A DNA stretch of 64,000 nt from Enoplolaimus lenunculus (Eukaryota > Nematoda > Enoplea > Enoplida > Thoracostomopsidae): NCBI GenBank assembly GCA_030248215.1, contig JASANG010000245.1, positions 364,857-428,856 on the forward strand, in the 5' to 3' direction. Position numbers and translations under genes: made by a program. The notes under the pieces were generated by a model. That model ran no database searches, had not been told where the DNA came from, and saw only the letters and a program-made list of their open reading frames with translations. Shown here one piece after another: positions 45,021 to 56,367 of this stretch. Within the stretch, counting starts at the first letter, position 1. Each line of letters begins with the position of its first letter.

Positions 45021-45998
45021 AAAAGGCTGCCTGGCAAAATTGAATTAAACCATAGGCTCTCAAGCAACGACATGCTAAATGGAAGTTGAGTGATTTGAAT
45101 AAGAAATTATAAATCCTGCAAATATCATAGTGAGCATTTGTTTTTGTTTTTTTTTTGTGTTTTTTTGTTTTTTATTTATTGTTGTAGCCAAAATTTAAAC
45201 ATGCAGGTTGTTTTTGCGTTTTTGACTATTCACAAACTGTCCATCGCCTAAAATTCACCAGAAACCATTTGATTTCTGGTGATGACCAAAAATTGACCGA
45301 GGCTGGCAGTTTTTATGGCCTGTCTCGCCAGTCAAGTCCTGGTCTCTGTTCCGACCATCCCTGGGCATAGCTAAAGCAATATACTGGTTGGTTGGACCAT
45401 ATGTGCCAAGACGTATTGTCCACACAGCAAATTAGGTACGTATCCAAGTAGCATTTTACACATAAACTCCAAAGACATTTCGGTGTTTTAGGTTGTCCCA
45501 AACACAGCCGGCGTTTGCCCAAAAATGGTACAATTTTGAAAATTTTTGCATATTTGAGCTTGTTGTTATTTTTTCAAAAGCTTGCGAGTTATTCTCATAT
45601 AATCGTCTTCGTTCATCGTCGGCCAATGGACTGAGTGTGCGCCAAATGAATGAAAATTCAAATTTTGGCGTGAAATGATCAGGAATGTTCATAAAAGCTC
45701 AGATAAAAAATTTCTTTTAAATCCGGAGCAAACGCCGACTGGTTGACATATAATGGAAAAGAGTCAGTAGTATTTGTGTCACCTTAGTCTGTATGTAAAC
45801 AATCCAAATATTTATTTATCCGTTTTTGAGGGTTAGCTAATTTGCATGCCAGACTTAAAATATAATAAAGCTGATTGAAGATTGTGCCAGACTTGTGTAA
45901 TGTAAGCATGTTTGGGGTGGCAGGTAAGCCAGAAGCTGCCTATCGCGTTTTAATATAAGCCAAAATCGGGGATGTTATACATATACGTACGTATGTGA
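45021..45998. other. No gene; one perfect short hairpin
   Basis: CACCAGAAA and TTTCTGGTG (about 45257-45282) form a 9-bp stem. The minus-strand frames at 45313-45522 and 45456-45692 overlap in different frames and have no recognised domain. Confidence 0.35.
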
Positions 45999-46245
45999 GT
46001 ACGTAATCCGCATCGGGACGTCGGGCGGCACCGTACGGCTGACGGACGGCGCCGTACGGCTGACGGACGGCGCCATACGGCTGACGGACAGCGCCGTACG
46101 GCTGACGGACGGCACCGTACGGCTGACGGACGGCCCCGTACGGCTGACGGACGGCACCGTACGGCTGACGGACGGCCCCGTACGGCTGACGGACGGCACC
46201 GTACGGCTGACCGACGGTGCCGGAAGTCAAGTATACCACAATGCT
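45999..46245. mobile_element. Family D element, mostly internal array
   Basis: About nine 21-bp units CGGCTGACGGACGGCGCCGTA (variants ACC, CCC), with D right-end sequence GGTGCCGGAAGTCAAGTATAC. Open frames across it (45940-46251) are repeat translations. Confidence 0.75.
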
Positions 46246-46595
46246 AAACAAGACTCTAACATACTAAACAATAAGATCAGGTTGCACTGGTGTTGCACAT
46301 TTGTGTTATCTGATATTTCATTGTGAAACAAAGTGGCATCAAAGACGACTTTTGATTCTACCGTCGTCAATCTTTGGGCCAAGCCAGGATATACGTCCCC
46401 ACGATGCTGTTGTCGTCCAACCGGCTTTCTGGTTTATTTGTGATGTTAATCAGGTTTCCTTTTCTCGGCATTTCTCTTTAGGCATGGTAGACTAAGCTCC
46501 AACGGTAGTTTTAAGCTGGTTCATAAAATCGGTTGATTTTAAAAATTTTGGTTAGCAAACGCGTACGGTTCAAATGGTTATGTATAAATTTTGAC

Positions 46596-47040
46596 CACGG
46601 TGCGACCGGATATTAAGGTAGCGGATACTGGAATCGGAGCTGGATATTGAAGTTTTTTGACCGGAACCGGATACTGGATACGTATAGCATGTAAATATGA
46701 GTACTGTTGAAGGTAATTGAGTCGCGCAAAAGTATATTTATATATGTTTACTGAATTAAAATTAATTGGTTATATTATTGATTCTATTTCAGTTTGTGAA
46801 AAAGTTTACAATTTTGTTTGCAAAGAAAGGTAATCGCAGCAAAACGTTAAATTGTGTCCACTTGTCAGAAGTAGGTTTGGAGTACTCGCGGACTCGGGAC
46901 CACGGCCATAGATATCTGGCATCCGGTAGGTTTATACCAGAACTGAGTACGGATATTGATTTTTGCCTAATATTAAACCGGAACCGGATATCGATTTTTG
47001 CCGGATGTAAAACCGGAACCCGATATTCGGTCGCACGTAG
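46596..47040. mobile_element. Family B element
   Basis: The left end is CACGGTGCGACCGGATATTA and the right end GAACCCGATATTCGGTCGCAC. Interior GTTAAATTGTGTCCACTTG and GGTTTGGAGTACTCG. No TSD. Its right part lies within the inverted-repeat arm. Confidence 0.7.
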
Positions 47041-47134
47041 TGTCAGATTAAAGAGAGTAGGCCCATTGTCTTGTACAAATGTGCAATCGTACCGTTGCTA
47101 GTCTGATTCATGGACGAGCACGAATTGACTTGAT

Positions 47135-47690
47135 ACAAGGCCTCTCCAGAAGGTACCCTCTGTTATTCGGTTACGGGCTGTTATTTATTTTTTTAACCCA
47201 CGCTCTGCCACCCTTCGTTACTGGTATATATCTGATACTGCAATTATACGCTGAATTAAAGGTATATATGTCTTATGTCAATAGTTTGAGCGTTAATGCA
47301 ACGTTATAGGTACTTAGAAATATACTTTCAAAACTTAAGTACGCTTTAAAGTTTCGAAGTCAAATTATTTAGTCCTGGAGTCATTTATGAATAATTGACA
47401 TTTATGAACTCCAATTATGGTTTATGGACTCTATCCGCTTACGGACTCTTATTACGGATACGGACTCCTATTGATTTGGACCCAAAATTGGAACACCCCT
47501 CTTATCCGGGTCACTACAGTAGCTGGTTTACACTTCTGTATATGCCGCTACGTACCACAGATTAAGAGTTTAAAGTGTAAAAATTGGCCAAATGTGTGTG
47601 TAGTTCTGTTTAAACATCGGATTTGGCTATTTTTTAAGTTGAGGAAAATAGGCTCAAGGTCAACTCTGTGCCTTGTTAATCTCGTACTGA
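47135..47690. repeat. Family P repeat and flanking unique sequence
   Basis: 47160-47290 matches 38605-38740. Beyond it, a set of GGACTC phrases (TTACGGACTCTTATTACGG and neighbours, 47405-47480) forms short imperfect repeats. No gene. Confidence 0.6.
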
Positions 47691-47730
47691 AATAGGCGAG
47701 TACTGCAACAGGTGGCGAAGGCATACAAGG

Positions 47731-48164
47731 CAGGGTGCAACCGGAATTTCGATTCTGATTACAATTCCGATTCAAAACGAGTTCTGATTGCGACTGTGAT
47801 TGCACAATCAATCGGAATCGGAATATTGACATTGTAATTTTAAATCTTACATCTTTGTGATACATTGCATAAAAATTTTGTATTATTTATCGCGTAAATT
47901 GCTTTCGATGCGTCGTTAACTTATCAATAATTGATTATAGATTAGCTTTTATAGCACTAAAAATCATCGCCAACTGGTTCATGCAATTTTTTTGCCAATT
48001 TTTGCCACTAAACAGACACTCAAATCAACCCGATATTTGTCAATACAAATTTTCCGTACACTCGCAAATTTTCGAGTTCCGATTCTGATTCCGATTACAG
48101 TTCCGGTATAAATTTGCTGGTCCGATTCCGATTCCGGTATAATCCTGTTCCGCTTTGCACCCTG
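47731..48164 (+). mobile_element. Family A2 hAT-like element with TSD
   Basis: The tips are CAGGGTGCAACCGGAATT and TCCGCTTTGCACCCTG. Flanks ATACAAGG (47723-47730) and ATATAAGG (48165-48172) match at 7 of 8. 434 bp, the reference copy of A2. Subterminal GATTCCGATTCCG repeats. Confidence 0.88.
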
Positions 48165-48624
48165 ATATAAGGTTAATATTGACCGATAAGAGTGCAGCTG
48201 GCAATACCGTTAAACGAGTACTGGGTACGTAATTTTTTACCTGACTTAGTCTATTTTAGCGTATGACGACTCTTTAGACACTGTGTACTATGTAATAGGC
48301 TGTGTTAAGTATCGCGTATTGTTTACCTCTTCTTAAGCTCATGTGGCGAAATGAACAAATTGCCCGTCACCGTTCGTTTTTGATTTTGGGTTTTGTGAAC
48401 GCGCCTGGTTCTGGTTTCTGGTGTACTAAATCTTAGTAGTTTGGTCTAAAAATCAAGTAAAATTGGTAAGAGATATGTATATACAGCTTATATGTAGCGC
48501 GGTGGTAGTCTTTTATTATGTAGGTTTGAAGCAGAAAGTGTTGGTGTTAGTACTATTTCGTTTACTGCCGATGTCAAACATTAAGCACATCACTGCTGCT
48601 AGTCATGTGATTTTCACGAGATAA
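48165..48624. other. No gene recognised
   Basis: Unique sequence shared with the right arm. Confidence 0.4.
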
Positions 48625-49002
48625 TGGCTGGGTTTCTGAAACCCTACTTAAGTATGACTTAGTATTTAAGTAAGTACTAAGTATTTACTTAATCAGTTTG
48701 TCGCTTTCAAAGGCGTACTTAAGTTAAGTAAATACTTAAGTCGCTGACTGTATTTTACAAATTACAAATTACAAATTAACAGCTTAGGCATACGAACAAC
48801 CTTGGTTGAATTAAAATTGTAGACTCATGCCATCTCCTCAATATAATGCAAAACTATTAATTCATTGTTGTGACAATGACTGACATTTGGCGTTTATTTG
48901 TTTTTGTTCGAAAATTTAAGTATTTACTTAAGTCGGCGACTTAAGTAATTACTTAGGCATAACTTAAGTAAATACTTAATTAAGATTTCAGAAACCCAGC
49001 CA
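48625..49002. mobile_element. Family G TIR element
   Basis: TGGCTGGGTTTCTGAAACCC and TTTCAGAAACCCAGCCA are near-perfect inverted ends with multiple ACTTAAGTA units. AAT on both sides could be a 3-bp TSD. Confidence 0.82.
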
Positions 49003-49334
49003 ATAGGTAGATAGACAAATAGTGTATTGCTGAGGTGCATGGATGAAAGGATGATTAGGTTCGAACGGCGCTAGGCAGAATTTTTTTGTGATAAAATGAT
49101 AAGGTCCCTACCGTACAATTATTGCGTTTCATAACTTTTGCCAGCCCACCGTCCCCTCATCAAAAATTATTGGAGCGGTCTCTGGGGGGTGGGGTTCGTG
49201 CAAACAAATGTGACGGGCGACACCCGTGTTCGAATATATTTTCTGCGGCTAGAAATTATGGTTTAAACATTTAACTGGTTTGGCTGGCTATATATGTGTA
49301 TATAAATATGTTAGAAAAGGAAACGGTTCCGAAG

Positions 49335-50060
49335 CAGGGATGTGCCGATTAATCGGCATTTGCAAATCATCGGCACTTTTTCGGTGAGTACCGGCATCGG
49401 CACCGCGAAAACGTTGCCGATTCTTTGCCGATGCATACTTTTGGCACTTAGCCGACCAGCTGGAATGTTATCGATTTCGTTTAGTACCTAAAGGGTATCA
49501 GTGTGTATGTCTGATCAGGAAACTGTGATGCCTGTTGCGGTTGTGTTTAAAAATTAATATTATTTAAAAAAGCTGTTCTCATGAAATTATAACCGTTTAT
49601 GGTTGTTAGGGTTGCAGCGCTATACTTTTGTTGACGTCCGGCGCCGTCCGTCATCCATACGGCACCGTCAGTCACCGTGCGTCATCCATACGGCACCGTG
49701 CGTCAGCCGTACAGGGCCGTCCGTCACCGTCCGTCATTCATACGGCACCGTCCGTCACCGTGCGTCAGCCGTACAGGGCCGTCCGTCACCGTGCGTCAGC
49801 CGTACAGGGCCGTCCGTCACCGTGCGTCAGCCGTACAGGGCCGTCCGTCACCGTGCGTCAGCCGTACAGGGCCGTCCGTCACCGTGCGGTATCATACGCG
49901 AATAACTCACGTACGATAACGTATGGTGACAGACGGTGACGAGCGGCGCCGTACGGGTAACGCACCGTGACGGACGGTGTCGAACGTCGAGTATAGCGAA
50001 ACCCTTAGGGTTCAAGCCTTCGCAATTAATAATGTTGTAGTGTCGTCACGCTCAAATATG
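49335..50060 (+). mobile_element. Family C element split by D
   Basis: It starts CAGGGATGTGCCGATTAATC and follows C to GTTAGGGTT at 49613, resumes at 50005 with TTAGGGTTCAAGCCTTCG, then fades after GTTGTAGTGTCG. The right tip is missing. Confidence 0.82.
49614..50004. mobile_element. Family D element inserted in C, perfect TSD
   Basis: TTAGGGTT is exact at 49606-49613 and 50005-50012; the uninterrupted site survives in the C copy near 11490. The ends GCAGCGCTATACTTTTG and GTATAGCGAAACCC share CGCTATAC in inverted form. The interior is about 31-bp units (CCGTCCGTCACCGTGCGTCA and on). ORFs across it are repeat shadows. Confidence 0.9.
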
Positions 50061-50148
50061 AACCCCCGATTCTTATTACATCTGCCGCTCTTGTTTGGGT
50101 TATAGCTTTATGCAAACATTCGGAAATACGACCGTTTTTGGGCAAATG

Positions 50149-50970
50149 CGGACGGATGGAATTACCGCAGACCCTATAGTCTCGTTTGAGCGGATGGACT
50201 TACCGGATACTCTATGGCGGATGGAATTACCACAGACCCTATAGTCTCTTCTGGGCGGATGGAATTACCGGCTATTTTATAGTCTCGTCTGGGCGGATGG
50301 AATTACCGGATATTTTATAGTCTCGTCTGGGCGGATGGAATTACCAGAGACCCTATAGTCTCGTCTGGGCGGATGGAATTACCGGAGACCCTATAGTCTC
50401 GTCTGGGCGGATGGAATTACCGGAGACCCTATAGTCTCGTCTGGGCGGATGGAATTACCGGAAACCCTATAGTCTCGTCTGGGCGGATGGAATTACCGGA
50501 GACCCTATAGTCTCGTCGGGGCGGATGGAATTACCGGAGACCGTATAGTCTCGTCTGGGCGGATGGAATTACCGGAGACCCTATAGTCTCGTCGGGGCGG
50601 ATGGAATTACCGGAGACCGTATAGTCTCGTCTGGGCGGATGGAATTACCGGAGACCCTATAGTCTCGTCTGGGCGGATGGAATTACCGGAGACCCTATAG
50701 TCTCGTCTGGGCGGATGGAATTACCGGAGACCCTATAGTCTCGTCTGGGCGGATGGAATTACCGGAGACCCTATAGTCTCGTCTGGGCGGATGGAATTAC
50801 CGGAGACCGTATAGTCTCGTCTGGGCGGATGGAATTACCGGAGACCCTATAGTCTCGTCTGGGCGGATGGAATTACCGGAGACCCTATAGTCTCGACTGG
50901 GCGGATGGAATTACCGGAGACCATATAGTCTCGTGGCGGATTTGAATTACCGGAGAACTTATAGCCTTTT
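50149..50970. repeat. 38-bp tandem array, about 21 copies
   Basis: Unit GCGGATGGAATTACCGGAGA followed by CCCTATAGTCTCGTCTGG. Nearly uniform; a few units read CGTATAG or CGGGGC. Each unit carries a GAGACCCTATAGTCTC near-palindrome. Edges are more diverged than the centre. Confidence 0.97.
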
Positions 50971-51069
50971 GTTGGTGGGTTAATGTAAAGTATAGGCTGG
51001 GTGTTACTAACCGGCCGAAATTCGTTTGTTTCTGGGTGTTTCCACAAGAAGTATTGGTTATTGATGACA

Positions 51070-51557
51070 TCGTTTCCGTCGAATTACCCTAATTTCGCGT
51101 TTCCGTCGAGTTACCTGATTCCGCGTTTCCGTCGAGTTACCTGATTCCGCGTTTCCATCGAGTTACCTGATTCCGCGTTTCCGTCGAGTTACCTGATTCC
51201 GCGTTTCCGTCGAGTTACCGTAATTCCGCGTTTCCATCGAGTTACCTGATTCCGCGTTTCCGTCGAGTTACCTGATTCCGCGTTTCCGTCGAGTTACCTG
51301 ATTCCGCGTTTCCGTCGAGTTACCTGATTCCGCGTTTCCGTCGAGTTACCTGATTCCGCGTTTCCGTCGAGTTACCTGATTCCGCGTTTCCGTCGAGTTA
51401 CCTGATTCCGCGTTTCCGTCGAGTTACCTGATTCCGCGTTTCCGTCGAGTTACCTGATTCCGCGTTTCCCTCGAGTTACCTGATTCCGCGTTTCCGTCGA
51501 GTTACCTGATTCCGCGTTTCCGTCGAGTTACCCTTATTCCGCGTTTCCGTCGAGTTA
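51070..51557. repeat. 27-bp tandem array, about 18 copies
   Basis: Unit GTTTCCGTCGAGTTACCTGA plus TTCCGCG, highly uniform, starting about 100 bp after the 38-bp array. Confidence 0.97.
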
Positions 51558-51943
51558 CTTCAAATTGGATCCGACGTCGATTCCGTTATTTGCTAATTTG
51601 TAACTGCGTAGGTTCCGATTCTGATTAGAATCGGTGCTAAAATTCAATTCAGTTACGGTTAATTTTGATTTTAAAACACAATTTTGAAACCAAACCGCTA
51701 ATTGAAGTAAGGTGAAGCCAAGGTGTAAACGGAATACGTACAACCGTCGTATGCAGCCTGTTTTGGCTGTCATCGTTTAAAACACAATGACACCAATCTC
51801 TCGGGTCTGTGTACGTATTATATCGTGGCAAAGGGCGTAGTACCAGAGGTTTTAGGGGTCAACTTCACTGTTTGGGTTTGTGTATAGTGGTTGTTTTGGC
51901 AACTTTTTAGTTGGTACCGCAAGCAATCGTCCATCGATACTTT
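51558..51943. other. No gene recognised
   Basis: Shares TCCGATTCTGATTAGAATCGG, a short palindrome near 51613, otherwise plain. Confidence 0.4.
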
Positions 51944-52211
51944 GACCAATGTAAAGAACAAGGGCGGAACAGTATTATAAGCATATTTCTAAGCCTAAGA
52001 CTAAGCTTAAGCGTAAGAATGTACATATTCCTAAGCCTAAGCCTAAGCTTAAGCGTAAGAATGTGCATATTCCTAAGCCTAAGCCTAAGCGTAAGAATGA
52101 GTTTCTTTCTAAGCCTAAGTCTAAGCCAAGCAAAAAAATTAGTCTAAAGCTTAAGCGTACTCTTTTACAGTCCCACAGAAAAACGTGCCGCCGCTGATGT
52201 TTACATCGGCC
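51944..52211 (-). mobile_element. Family F2 element with TTAGGC core
   Basis: The tips are GACCAATGTAAAGAACAAGG and GATGTTTACATCGGCC. Flanks GATACTTT (51936-51943) and GACGCTTT (52212-52219) match at 6 of 8. The centre has four blocks of CCTAAGCCTAAGC-type hexamers (complement of TTAGGC). 268 bp, the longest F2. Confidence 0.85.
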
Positions 52212-52696
52212 GACGCTTTTATACACAATAAACCAATGTGTACAATTTTGGCAACGTCACTCCTGGCGACGGCCAAAAAGTCAGCTTTCAAAAAGCCGTG
52301 AGTACACAGCCTAAAGTTTGTTCTCACGATGCATGCATGTGTATGTATTCGTAGCTGAAAGTTTTGACCAATCAGATACAAACACCTTTAATCGTGTCAT
52401 ATATGGTGTTGTTGTTGCTTCAATTTAATTATCGTTCACATGACGGTAGCAAAGGCTAACTTCTTACGTACCGCAGCCAACAGGAATGGCAGTCAATGCA
52501 GCCTGTTGTCGACGGGCGAACCCGAGAATGATTTTGTGTTGGTTGGCTGTTTCGTTTGACTCTAATGACAATCACGCACGAATATAATCGCGCCGGGCGG
52601 CTATGCATATTTGCTGATTTTAAGACACGACAAGAATACGCGGTACTAAACAATATTAAGGTTGAAATCGGTAACTGTAGACAAATTTAAACGTCA
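52212..52696. other. Unique sequence, no gene recognised
   Basis: Frames of 65-76 codons occur and are preserved in the mirror copy only because the arms are alike. Confidence 0.4.
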
Positions 52697-53208
52697 TATC
52701 CGGTTGTATTCTGATTGTGGTGGTAAATTTTGGCTAGTATCCGGTTACGGTATCCGGTGAAATGATATCCGGTTTCACGTTGCGAAGCGTTTGTCAGATT
52801 TACTTGTTCAGGAAATGTCACAAAGCATTGTCAAATTACCATTTTTAGTGTGTATTTCACCTTAAAATTGCAATTTTATCTTCTCGTTTGAGTTTACATT
52901 TGTGGGCAAAGTAAGTAAGTCAAATTTTCGACACTACGATAAATATGAATAATCCAAGTTGACAATTATATACGTAATTTTAATTCAATAAAGCTACGTA
53001 TACTTTTCCGCGACTCAAATGATACCTCCAACAGAGCACCAATTGGAAACGCTATATCCGGTAAGTATCCGGTTCCGGTAAAAATTTGTTGACCAGCTCG
53101 GGTAAAAAATTTACTATCCGGATCTGGTAAAAATTTACTATCCGAATCCGGTAAAATTTTTTTATCCGATTTCAGTTTCCGCTAAATTAATTTCCGGTTG
53201 CGCCATGA
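52697..53208. mobile_element. Family B element (subfamily)
   Basis: The left end is ATATCCGGTTGTATTCTGATT, and the right end TAATTTCCGGTTGCGCCATG. Many ATCCGG(T/A) repeats at both ends; interior AATTTTAATTCAATAAAGC is shared with other B copies. Confidence 0.7.
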
Positions 53209-53238
53209 TTATATTTTATATATATATATATAATATAT

Positions 53239-53604
53239 CAGGGTGCAACCGGAATTACAATTTACCGGAACCGGAATTTGAAAATTTTACCGGAACCGGA
53301 AAGTGAAAAATGCATTTCACCAAAAATTTCATTTTAATCTTATTTTTTGCTCTATTATTTGTGAAATAACCTTAGTCGAACATAGGTATTTATTTTATTT
53401 GTTGTATTTTAGATTTTCAGCATCGACTGAAGTGAAATCCACAGCAATGGCTTATATTCGAGTACAAGTGGCTTTCAAAAGAGATTCTTAAAAATTAGCA
53501 AAGTTAAGAAAACGGCCAAATTATAATACCGGAATTTTTAAATCCGGTAAAAATTTACCGGACCGGAAGGTGAAAAATGCCGGAACCGGAATTCCGTTTG
53601 CACC

Positions 53605-53607
<3 letters not shown>
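53239..53607 (+). mobile_element. Family A1 hAT-like MITE in (TA)n
   Basis: CAGGGTGCAACCGGAATT to TTTGCACCCTG. Flanks TAATATAT and ATATATAT are near-matches inside (TA)n. 369 bp; the 65-codon frame is cut short (53303-53491). Confidence 0.88.
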
Positions 53608-53680
<73 letters not shown>

Positions 53681-53692
53681 GTATATATATAT
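53608..53692. repeat. (TA)n microsatellite
   Basis: About 40 TA units directly right of A1; a shorter (TA)n lies left of it at 53215-53236. Confidence 0.95.
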
Positions 53693-54330
53693 AATGTAAA
53701 TTGGTTAATTAATCTTGCGCACCACTACATAAATTCAGAAATGAAGTATTTGTTATGAGTAGAAATGTTATCATATTTTATTGTGAAAGTTTATATCAGC
53801 TGCAGGGATGTATCTAAGATTTAAAGTTCGGGAGCGTATAATTTGATGTACAAGACAATTTTTAACCTTAAGAATCCAGATAATTTGGTCTTAAATGTCT
53901 CAAAAATGTATTTTCCCTGCCTGCCGAAAAGTTTCGCAATGGAATATTTTCCTATATTTTCACTCTCTTGTTTACTACTTACTCTGATCAACAGCGTTGA
54001 ACTTAAAGCGGATACAACAGGTTATATGAGTGATTAGATGAGCGAGTCGTTTCACTAACTTTAGAATATTGTATATCGTCTATATTATTTGTTATTATAA
54101 TATTCTTATGCTGTTTATACCTGATATTTTGAGCGTATTTATAGTAGAATAATGGACAGATAAGCTCTATATTTATAAAGCACTGTTAATAATGATCATG
54201 CTATGTTTTCTTTATATATTTATTGATGTTTGCGAGCTTAGATGGATTATATCAAAATCCTTTGAAACAGCTTGGAATGGTTGTTAGTCATGAATGAATG
54301 ATGATTTCTGTAAAGCGGGTTAATAGTAGA
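53693..54330. other. Degraded hAT-like or unique sequence
   Basis: GCAGGGATGTATCTAAGATT at 53802 resembles a hAT tip. The 64-codon frame at 53843-54037 recurs at 56658-56942 only because of the inverted repeat. Confidence 0.4.
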
Positions 54331-54437
54331 GATGCATCCGGATCGGGATTGCGGTTATTTCGGGTATTTTCACTGAAAAATTCGGATTCGGGTTTTGTTT
54401 CAAGAATTCCGGGTCCGGTATGGCAAGATCGGCGAAT
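54331..54437. mobile_element. Family L element, cut at the arm edge
   Basis: TAGAGATGCATCCGGATCGG and TTTCGGGTATTTTCACTG. The complete version stands at 56231-56367 in the right arm. Confidence 0.7.
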
Positions 54438-54588
54438 ATCGGATCTTGTTCGAATGTAATATTGGGTTGTTATGAATGTTATGGAGGGGGCGGGAGGGAG
54501 GGGGAGGGGAGGGGGAGGGGGGGCAGAAGAGAGGAAGGAGGGGAAGAAGAAAAGGCGGAAGAGGATAAAGGAGGGGGCACGGGGGGAA

Positions 54589-54625
<37 letters not shown>

Positions 54626-55113
54626 TTATATAAGCAAACTAAGCATTTATTTTTGGCAAAAAAAGAAGCTTGTGGTAAGAATTTTATAATTTAAAGAAAT
54701 AATGAGATGATGTTAATTTTTTCTGTAGGGGGGAGTGTTTTGGGTTTTTTTTAGTTAGAGTTTATTAGGGATGAAGGAGTGATTATAGAAGGAAAGTTTA
54801 TATGTAGAATTGATAATTGTATTAAATATATGTATTGATTTATGGTGTTGTTTACATAATTCAAAACTATACACCAAACAAAAATAAAAAATTTTCTCAA
54901 TTATTTTACAAAATATAAAGTCTACATATATTTAACTTGAATAATTGAACTAAAATTATATACTTAAAAATTAGAATGCCGTTTTCGACAGATTATAAAT
55001 ATATACTCACATATTTCGCCCGTTTCGAGATAATAAATTTTGACATAAAAGTATCTTACCGCTAGCAAGCTTTCATTTCTGTGTTGACCAAAAAATAAAT
55101 AGCTTTAGTTTGC

Positions 55114-55188
<75 letters not shown>

Positions 55189-56261
55189 CATATATGATTT
55201 TACTGAAAATCAGCATCAGTGACTTTTCGAGCCGTCCGTAACTCAAAACTTTGTAAAAAAACTCAACGTTGATTCAGAAACGATTATCACTGGTTGATGG
55301 ACAGGTCAAAATTCACGAACCAAGACTAATCATAGCCGGATCAAAGCTTATGATGCGTTTTTGTATTTCAATCAATTATGTTAAAAAGCACTTGATCGGC
55401 AGTAAAAATACTTTTTCGGGACGCAGCTTTGAGCCTTTGGCTACGAGATAAAAATGTTAAATTTTCAACAACCCATAAAAGTTCTAAAATAGATGTTAGC
55501 TGGTAAGAACGGTAAATTACGTGTTGATTTTAAAGTTTTTTTTTCGTGTTGAAGCGTTACTGTTTATGGTTTTTAGGCTAAAACTTCTTTGAGAAATGTC
55601 GGATAACATTGTCAAATTACAGTTCGTCGTTAAAATACATACGTATCGAGTAATCTAAGTATGGATGCGAGCTTTCGCGTACAAAAACTTGAAAAGTATA
55701 AAATTAAACACCGGTTATTAAAAATTGAAAATTTACTTTCGGATATTCGGACAAATGTATCCGGCAAGAATTGTCGGATATCCGGATATGAAACCATATT
55801 CGATGTCGATCATTACTGAAAATCACAACAATGAATATAAAATATTGCATGCTTATGTGGTCACTATCGTATAACCTGTTATAACTTCTTTATTCAAACC
55901 GTGTGCAGGGACACATACAAGTGGAAAGATGGTACGTATTCGGCACCACAGCCATAAGGCGTAAATATCCGGTATCCGGTTGGTTTATACCGGACACTGG
56001 AACCGGATACGGATATCAGTTTTTGTCGGGTATTAAACCGGAACCGGATATCCGGTCGCACCTTGAATGTCATTCACAAAAATTTGTTTTAAGTAAATCA
56101 CTAAGTAAAATATCGAATTAATAACTTAAAATGAGACATGTCATGTCTGTACATCCCGACCATTCCAACCGTTCCTAATCAAGCATTCATAATCGTAACC
56201 CAAGTATATCTACGTAGGCTATTTGTAACCCAGAGATTCCGGATATTTCGTCCGGGTATCT
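54438..56261. other. Spacer between inverted-repeat arms
   Basis: This DNA lacks a counterpart. It holds the purine block 54484-54608, (TA)n at 54609-54637 and 55119-55192, AT-rich unique sequence, and a B-type segment at 55905-56068 (GTGCAGGGACACATACAAG to GGATATCCGGTCGCACC). No gene. Confidence 0.75.
54484..54608 (+). repeat. Polypurine tract with many G runs
   Basis: 125 nt almost without pyrimidines: GGGGGAGGGGAGGGGGAGGG-type blocks, then GAAG-rich sequence, ending in A19. It could form G-quadruplex or triplex DNA. The frame over it (54420-54689) is low-complexity. Confidence 0.95.
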
Positions 56262-56367
56262 TTGCCATACCCGGACCCGGAATTTCTTGAAACGAAAACC
56301 CGAATCCGGAATTTTTCAGTGAAAATACCCGAAATAACCGCAATACCCGGATCCGGATGCATCTCTA
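56231..56367. mobile_element. Family L hAT-like element, complete
   Basis: CAGAGATTCCGGATATTTCG at the left and CCGGATCCGGATGCATCTCTA at the right, with CCCGGA repeats between. TSD not clear. Confidence 0.7.

Larger units (their letters stand above)
46701..54437 (+). repeat. Left arm of giant inverted repeat
   Basis: Collinear, reverse-complementary to 56262-64000. Anchors: 47040-47052 with 63652-63664; A2 47731-48164 with 62535-62981; the phrase near 50112 with about 60570; F2 51944-52211 with 58525-58793; A1 53239-53607 with 57086-57452. Paired positions sum to 110684-110739, so indels are small. The outer limit is unknown because the right arm leaves the window. Confidence 0.95.

Noticed and set aside
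45940-46251. Repetitive VRQPYGAVRQPYGA-like protein
   Set aside because: Translation of the 21-bp D array; multiple frames are open and the same DNA is a transposon interior.
49603-49939. Three overlapping RHRASAVQGRPSP-type frames
   Set aside because: Translation of the D array in three frames; no constraint toward one frame.
50149-51557. CRISPR array
   Set aside because: The units are directly adjacent without variable spacers, and the surroundings are eukaryotic.
54420-54689. Gly/Glu/Lys-rich 89-codon frame
   Set aside because: Polypurine simple sequence followed by (TA)n; no complexity outside the repeat.
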